A stretch of 64,000 nt of DNA from Paraspadella gotoi. Taxonomy: Eukaryota > Chaetognatha. The notes under the pieces were generated by a model. The model was given only the letters and a program-made list of their open reading frames with translations. It was not told the DNA's origin and ran no database searches. This document shows, in pieces, positions 58,001 to 64,000 of the stretch. The position numbers and the translations under genes are program-made. The DNA is taken from the NCBI GenBank assembly GCA_051294375.1, contig CM119266.1:19975657-20039656 (forward strand), written 5' to 3'. Numbering within the stretch: the first letter of the stretch is position 1; each line of letters opens with the position of its first letter.

Positions 58001-59116
58001 ATTACGAGGTAAAAACAAAGGATATAAAAAAGGTGTCGGCGTGCATTAATGCGAACCATCTTCGTTAAAGAACGTCACGGATCCTAACGGGCCGGCCATG
58101 ACGTGGGGAATGTTTTCTGTAGGATGGTTGGAGTTGGGAGACAAAGAGAAAGGCGAAAATCTCTTCGAGAAAAATTTTGACTACATTCAGGTCTTTTTCA
58201 TAGGGTTTGTATAAAATATAGAATATATTTAAAAATTAATGACAATAATGATATCGGGTTTACCTAGAGCTAAAAACGTTGAAGGTTATCATAGATAGGT
58301 TACCACCTGATGACCTTTTAGTTTAAAATTATAAATTAATGATATTTGCAAAATTTCTTGTTCTATTGTTTGTCGGATTCAAAATTTAAAAAGCGCGAAA
58401 AAATTCTTCTATTTTTATAAGATAAACAGTGAACATCGCTTTTTCTTTCACAGGATCCTTTCAAAGTGTGGACGGAGACATCCTATCGTGCTGGAGCAGT
58501 GAATTTTTTGACAGGAATGGGAGGATTCCTCCAAGGAATTTTGTTTGGCTTTGGTGGCATACGAATTAATTCGCACTGCATGTTCCTATGCCCAACATTA
58601 ATGCCCAATGTAACTGAAATGACATTCGTCGGAATGGATTACCAAGGATACTCGTTTGATTTGCAGGTGACTTTTATCGAAACTGAAACGGGACAGAGGA
58701 GAAAAAGTGGCCGCTGATGAAGGGTTTATGGGCTTTAGTCCACCATAGTAGAGTATTTGGTAATATTACTTTTAAAATAAAATTTTGTTTAATTTTTTAC
58801 CCATCAGTTCATACTCATCTCCAATTGTACAGGAGGTCATGAGGGCAAAGTCTTAAATAACAAATAACAAATAGGCATGATTTCTAATCGCCAGGTAAAA
58901 TCCAACCATATGTTCGTTACTTTAACGGCTCGGGAAGCGGAAAGCGACCGTCGCATCTACCTTTTCCGACGGGGCTACGGAGCGAAATGGATGTATTATC
59001 TTCACCAAAAATATACATTCATCCGTGGGCCTGCTATTCTGTATACTGCAGCCCAAGAACAATACATAAAAACGCACAGTGAAGAACTCTTTACTCAAGT
59101 CAATTGTCAGACATGA
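53061..59116 (+). CDS. PGGHG: Protein-glucosylgalactosylhydroxylysine glucosidase, GH65 (ATHL1-like), probably secreted
   Basis: GH65 hydrolase that removes glucose from collagen glucosylgalactosyl-hydroxylysine. Exons: 53061-53184, 53518-53662, 53811-53923, 55070-55290, 55388-55562, 55881-55987, 56063-56134, 56562-56677, 56800-56946, 57136-57355, 57441-57587, 57715-57852, 57919-58008, 58071-58190, 58454-58666, 58895-59116; all phases agree, giving 789 residues (human 737). N-terminal domain: PEIGNGHIATVV, FMNGLYNGELGKSHRARIP. Catalytic (alpha/alpha)6 region: GHVFWDQDVWMFPPILL, YKGAMYPWEAAYT, VMCPDEYGW, VKQADVILLGFP, GAVNFLTGMGGFLQ; the acids in WDQD and PDEY fall where the human enzyme has essential ones. 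The first exon begins with a hydrophobic stretch (MFTSLSIILMIVCDC) absent from the cytosolic human protein, so this form is likely secreted. Confidence 0.92.
53318..53497 (+). CDS. Small cysteine-rich open frame in PGGHG intron 1 (tentative)
   Basis: A 59-codon ATG frame predicts a signal peptide (MFVALYFILFTIFLSYNLNA) followed by a 39-residue chain with five cysteines and a basic GRRGPGR segment. It lies between PGGHG exons 1 and 2 on the same strand, in a patch more GC-rich than the intron around it. It could be a small secreted peptide gene, an alternative first exon, or chance. The odd cysteine number and the absence of any homologue I recognise keep confidence low. Confidence 0.25.
   Translation: MFVALYFILFTIFLSYNLNASFTGGPAMGNRECTPLETAHACSCGFRCAGRRGPGRTLC
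54990..55046. repeat. (GA)n microsatellite before PGGHG exon 4
   Basis: Pure GA run ending 23 bp before the acceptor at 55069. As a purine tract on the coding strand it is unusual in this position. Confidence 0.95.
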
Positions 59117-59154
59117 GTTTCCAAAAATAATTTTTCATGGTTTTTAACTTATTA

Positions 59155-59160
59155 AATAAA
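59155..59160 (+). terminator. Poly(A) signal AATAAA of PGGHG
   Basis: First AATAAA, 39 bp after the PGGHG stop codon. Confidence 0.6.
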
Positions 59161-59934
59161 ACAACGTTCCAACAACCTGATAGGCTGGTTTGGCCGAGAT
59201 TGGCCTACTTGTCATTTTTATCGACAAAGGGACCACGGTTGAAGCATTCGGCACTATCTCCACCGACTCGATGTGTCCATATCCTTGATTTTCCATTTTT
59301 AGTAATTACGAAAAATTGTCCGAATTTTAACGTATTTATTCGCCTTCTGAATTACTGATGTTAAAAAATCGGACGACGGACACGCAATATTTGATGGATC
59401 CGTTTGCTTACCCTTTGTAGCTAGGCAACTCGAAAAAGCTGTCGGATTGGTCGGGTATATTAACTGACATTTTGTCAGTTTAATTAAAAAAAGTTCAGGA
59501 ATTTCGTAGTTTTTAATTTCCACTAAAACTTTTATAAATATAGTAGCCCAAATCGTGTTAAAACTATATGAAAAAACACGTTTGAAAATCATATTAATCC
59601 AAAAATAAATTATTCATAGTACCTGCATATCTGATATTTAATAATTATAACGAACCCAAAACCTACAATATTCGTTCTGGTAGCCGATTTCTATACAAAG
59701 AGAAAAGGAGCAACTAAAAAACTCAATTTATATTCACCAGTAGATCTTTCCCTATGCATAATGGCTGCAGCAGTAAAAGTTTTTTTGGCCTCGATTATTA
59801 AAATAAATTATAATAAGATTCTTCACCTCATAGCGTGATAACTGTGAGTTTGTGAAATTAATAACTGATCGAAGTGGGGATCTCTCTATATGGCTTTGCT
59901 TATGGCTTGATACAGTGCAATGCAGCATCAGATC

Positions 59935-60010
59935 ATCAGCATCAGAAAACAAGAACCGGAAAGTTCAAGGTATCACGCCGCAGTGACTTCCTTTCGTGGA
60001 TTTATTTCCC
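59935..60010 (+). repeat. Left end of the palindrome-ended repeat family
   Basis: ATCAGAAAACAAGAACCGG... and TATCACGCCGCAGTGACTTCC match the left ends at 21550 and 49012 and, inverted, at 10000, 28830 and 46115. No right end follows. Confidence 0.45.
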
Positions 60011-60507
60011 GATGATCACGTGATTACAAAAGTATAAAACATATGGGATTGGCTGAACGATGGTGGATGTGAGGCAAGATACAGATTTTTAAATCCCAAC
60101 TTCGTTAAAAGTAGGTTTTGTTCTGATTGCGGTTGCTAGAGTAAACGCGCTGGTCCAAATTGCCGCCACCCTATTGCCTCAATAACTATCCGCAAAGTAA
60201 TAATTTTTGTCCGAAGAATCGATTTTAATTTTCTTTTATGTTAACATCTAAATTTATGCTAATTAAACAAATGACTCGCAGAATGAATTTCATCACCAAA
60301 CATGACAATTACTAACTTAGTTTGAAACTTTTCCAAAGAGTAAAATGTGAGAATTTACGAACGTACGTACGTCTATATACTTATCTAAATTCGTCATAAA
60401 ACGTCAGATTATTTGTGACCTTTGTGAACTATTCTGTCTCGAAAACTAAACATGAAAGAACGTGCTGTATATTTTATGCATACGCCTTTACTTCATAAAT
60501 GCTAATA

Positions 60508-61817
60508 TCAAGATTTACAGCAAGATGATACTATAGATGTGGTTCCTCCTCTTATTCCGTCGAGAACTGTACCGCGTCCGTCCCCGAGCAATCCCGAAAC
60601 ACCGCCGCTCCCGTACCACAGTTCGTTTTCCCGCGCCTCCCGTGTGAGGTCGCGGGCGATCTCGAGAAAAAGCGTTTCCACGTTCTCGCTCTCTTTGGCG
60701 GAAGTTTCGAGAAAACGCATGTCGTGGCGTTCGGCGAAATCGCGGCCGATCCGTTGGGGAACTTCGCGATTGGTTATGCGATCGCATTTGTTGCCTGAGT
60801 GGTAAAATGAAAATCTTAACTAGGATAATATAAATATTTAAAATTTAAATAAAAGTTTTAAAAGTTATGGTCATTGAAATCGCTTCGTTACACATAAAAA
60901 AAATCAATTTAGATACAAATTACAAGAAAAATCAAAACTTTTGGTTATAAAATTTAAATTGGATCCTTTCTGCACAAACGTAGAAAAGATTTAACTATGG
61001 TTTTTCGAATATTACCCCAACCACTCCTAATCTAAATACCCCTAACCTTTACCAAATTTTAATGGGTTGTAATGATACATGCGAATAAAATAACGGATCG
61101 GTTAAGTTCTAGGAGGTGAAAGTAAAAGAATGCCAAATACGGTATTGTCCCTTCACTTTGAACCGCCTATTATGGGTTAAGGCCTTCATCTCTTTTATGT
61201 GATAACAAAGCGGGTCTCATTAAGCTTTCATTTCAAACTCTCAAACTAATCTCTAGTAGACGCAGATAAAATACATTTTGAATGTCCCTTTAGGTAGTTA
61301 ATTTTATATAAATTGGAATAGGAAACGAAAACGACAATATTTATACAATCTGACTGAATCAGACGTCGTCCTCCGATCATCTATTACCGACGAGATAAGT
61401 GAGGACATTCGTGCTGGCGTACATTTCGATTTCTCTGAGCCAATCGGGCAGACAATCGAAGGATGATTGGCAAGAGATATCGTAGACGAGAATGAGAGCA
61501 TTGGCGCTGCGATAGTACGACTGCGTGATGGATCTAAATCGTTCCTGCCCCGCCGTGTCCCAGATCTATCGGCGAGATTATAAGAAGGATAAAGGTTGAG
61601 CGTAAAAAAAAAACCTTAACAGATACAAAATATTCTCCACCTGCAGTTTGATTTTTTCTCCATTAATTTCGACAGTTTTGATCATGAAATCTACGCCGAT
61701 GGTGGCGCCTTGACCAGGCGGGAAAAGGCCCTGAGTAAAACGCCTGACTAGACACGTTTTACCCACACCGGCATTCCCTATCAAAACCACCTTGAAGAGA
61801 AACTTGTAATCGTCCAT
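60508..61817 (-). CDS. RAB30: RAB30 small GTPase
   Basis: Golgi-associated Rab GTPase. CDS on minus: 61641-61817, 61388-61565, 60508-60794 (213 residues); phases 0 and 1 match. The first exon is nearly identical to vertebrate RAB30: P-loop GNAGVGKT, switch I region [20 protein letters not shown]. Then [24 protein letters not shown] (guanine specificity; NKID in vertebrates) and ETSAKES. The C terminus ends in VSSCCKS, a double-cysteine geranylgeranylation signal. The linker before the tail is Gly-rich and not conserved. Introns are 75 bp and about 590 bp. Confidence 0.93.
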
Positions 61818-63340
61818 TTCGACGCCGCGGAATGAAAGAGCTTGCGGGATACAATTTTAGCGTTGCGGTGGTTTCCTGTTTTGGAATTCGCGTAGTTTCC
61901 TCGGGACAATTTTGTCTCAAGTTATGACAGCGGACCATACAAGGGAACTTACGATCATTATTGTTTCCCGTCATGCGCGAGATTTAAAGATTTGGAGCAA
62001 AGGCAGGGTAGAGAGCTCATTCCTTTACTTCTTAGATGAAACTAGTGGTAATCAGAGCGTCGCAGATATAAGTTCTCGATTGTTTACATTACTTGTAGAC
62101 AAAAAGTTCAGGGATTGCCGTCCAGCCCCGATGAATCACTTTTGCAAGAGACCTCTACCGACGAGAGCCGCAAACTCTTCTCTTTAAATAGAAAACGAAT
62201 CCACTTCCCAAAGCAACTTATCCAAAAGCTTCCATATTTATATTTTTTTCTTTTAATTTGTCTTAATGGTACTGAATTTTAAATGCATGATACATATAAA
62301 TTTCCAATATAAATCAGACCAGAATAAAAATTTTATTCGCCAGACTAGGTAACTGTTCAAAAACGTTCTAGGCTGATTGAGATCAAAAGATGATTAAAAG
62401 TATTTCAGTAAAAAATCTAACAAAATGTTAATTTATATTATCAATACAAATCATGTCAAAAGATTCATTATCATATCTATCTCATGTTCGGCTTTACACA
62501 TGTAACAGGACTTCTTACCACAATATTCTATGATTCTAGGGCGATTGACATACTTATTAACAATTTACCAAAAGTCAAGATTTTAATATTGAAATTAAAA
62601 AGAACATAGGCACTGGAAAAAGTCACAGTCCTGGGCTAAATGAAATTTAAAAAAAAGTGAATAACGTAAATCTTAATATCCGTCTCAAACACATCGGCTA
62701 ACCAACGCTCAATAAAAGGAGTATGTATAAACATGGGGGTCGACAAAAATATGTACACTCAAGAGTGAAGACGCTTGCTTTTGAATTACCGCCGCATTTT
62801 ACTTCGTTCAATTAATTACATTAATACTCAATAAATGAAAAGGGCAAAATTTCAGTTTCGCCGATAAGGTTTCTCGAATTGCAACTTTTGAAGAATACTT
62901 AAAAAAAACAACTTAAACAGAAAGAAGCGAACCCCTTGAACACCCCTAACCCTAAATCATGAATAGAATACCACATAGAAAGGGAAAAAAATGAAAACAA
63001 AAAATGTAAGAAAACCCAAAGATCTAAAAAATCGCGAAAAAGTCAACAAGGGTCCTTTTAGGAAGGCTTTAAACGGTGAAGCTGATATTTAGCCATAAAA
63101 ATTTCAGGAATTCTTAAATATTTCAGCCAATACAAACGATATTAAGTCACAATCTTAACTATTAAGATGGCAACAAAATAAATAATTTATTTAAAATAAA
63201 ACAAACATTGCTATATATATAGCCACAGAGCCGTGCTTGGACAGTGAAACCGGAATAAGTCTAGACGGAATGCGTAATAAACTGTAAAACAGAAACAATA
63301 CTCAAAAATTTGAATAGCATTATGCAAGTTCAGCAGCGAA
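61818..63340. other. Intergenic and probable UTR sequence
   Basis: It starts with the RAB30 5' flank; the short open frames at 61759-62187 are not in frame with RAB30 and look non-coding. The rest is AT-rich with no recognisable gene and is likely in part the long 3' UTR of the next minus-strand gene. A minus-strand AATAAA lies near 63350-63360. Confidence 0.45.
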
Positions 63341-63615
63341 ATTCAGAAAACGTCTTTATTAATATTTTGTAATTGGTGTAACTGAGACAGTTAAAGCGAC
63401 TGAGACTAAAAGCACTCTTTCGCCTAATAAAAATTAAAATTCACCCTCAACTCCTCGTATCCATTTTCTCTCAATAGAGTCATTTTCCTTTATCGAGATC
63501 TGAAGTAATTGAACGTCCCTAGGAAAGGTGTTAACTACGACACAAAACTTTTTCTACGCGAAAAAGCAAAAGATGATTAAAGAACGCTTCAGAGGATAGT
63601 GTCCGCGAATTGTCC

Positions 63616-64000
63616 CTAAGACGTTTTCCAGTTAGAATTAGAATTCATAGACCGCGATGGAGGGATCATGTCCAGCAAGTATTGTCTTTGGGCATTGTTT
63701 AGCGCTTGGCTGTTGGAGGGAAGCGCCGCGGCAGCTGCCGCAGCCGCAAATGGATAACCGGCGTACCCAGGGAATCTCGACAATCCCTGCATTGCCGCGG
63801 CAACAGCAGAAGGCGGCAAACCTGCAAGAGCCTGGGCGGCCGCCATAGCGGCAGAGGCATTGGCGGCGGCCGCGGCTGAAGCCGAAGACGACGAAGTTGA
63901 AGTTCGAGCGCCCGAACCGTGACGGTCTGAGCTCATCTTTTCGCTTCTGTACCCGCGTTCCCTTTCTCGGTCACCGCGGTCGATCCGTTCTCCGTCGCCC
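63616..64000 (-). CDS. C-terminal exon of an alanine-rich protein (partial, runs off right edge)
   Basis: The minus frame is open from the window edge to the stop at 63616. It reads from an Arg/Asp/Glu-rich stretch (DRGDRERERGYRSEK), through Ser and Ala runs, to SRFPGYAGYPF, an Ala block and the tail NNAQRQYLLDMIPPSRSMN. This composition suggests the low-complexity tail of a nuclear or RNA-binding protein, but no folded domain is visible in this piece. The internal ATG at 63936 is probably not the start, because the frame continues upstream. Confidence 0.55.
   Translation of the reverse strand, partial: GDGERIDRGDRERERGYRSEKMSSDRHGSGARTSTSSSSASAAAAANASAAMAAAQALAGLPPSAVAAAMQGLSRFPGYAGYPFAAAAAAAALPSNSQALNNAQRQYLLDMIPPSRSMNSNSNWKTS

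Noticed and set aside
58667-58717. Read-through end of PGGHG after exon 15 (VTFIETETGQRRKSGR then stop)
   Set aside because: The GT donor at 58667 joins in phase to exon 16, whose sequence continues the family C terminus; the read-through would be a retained-intron form at most.
1-64000. tRNA, rRNA and spliceosomal RNA genes
   Set aside because: I looked for tRNA A/B-box patterns and known snRNA starts and found no convincing match; a covariance-model scan would be decisive.

Overview
The window looks like draft genomic DNA of an invertebrate animal. Protein genes are split by short GT-AG introns of about 65-105 bp. Interspersed CCCTAA-like (TTAGGG-type) repeats occur, AG/CT microsatellites are very abundant, and there are four 10-N gaps and one 100-N gap. 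The gene content (an ADMP-type BMP ligand, a TRPM2-type channel with a NUDT9-H domain, TSPO, a GH65 PGGHG hydrolase and RAB30) is that of a metazoan. I cannot name the phylum from sequence alone.

Layout. Positions 1-1757 (minus) hold the first three exons of an unrecognised lysine-rich-start gene that runs off the left edge. About 1.76-16.3 kb is repeat- and microsatellite-rich with no gene I can support. ADMP lies at 17.1-19.5 kb (plus, one long open frame interrupted by a gap), with a TATA box about 700 bp upstream. About 19.9-27.4 kb is again largely non-coding.

The centre (27.5-51.8 kb, minus) is a TRPM2-like channel that I could rebuild exon by exon, 38 exons in all. It has an N-terminal SLOG/MHR region, six transmembrane helices, a TRP helix, a coiled coil, then an unexpected von Willebrand factor A (vWA) domain, and finally a NUDT9-H ADP-ribose-binding domain. 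Its three largest introns each contain another gene: an acidic coiled-coil-like gene (plus, 43.4-48.0 kb), TSPO (same strand, 41.1-41.9 kb) and an L-amino-acid oxidase (plus, 36.4-38.5 kb). LAAO produces H2O2, TRPM2 is the classic H2O2/ADP-ribose-responsive channel and TSPO is a redox-linked mitochondrial protein, so the nesting groups functionally related genes. Whether that is more than chance is inference.

To the right, divergently from TRPM2, lies a 16-exon GH65 protein-glucosylgalactosylhydroxylysine glucosidase with a likely signal peptide (53.1-59.1 kb, plus). RAB30 follows (60.5-61.8 kb, minus), then the 3' end of an alanine-rich protein gene that runs off the right edge (minus).

Mobile and repeat DNA: at least three dispersed families are recognisable by comparing copies inside the window. 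One has imperfect ~29-bp terminal inverted repeats and telomere-like interiors. One ends in a ~30-bp palindrome. One has GTCGGATCTGC-type ends. A hammerhead-ribozyme-like core sits inside a perfect 36-bp inverted repeat at 45.3 kb.
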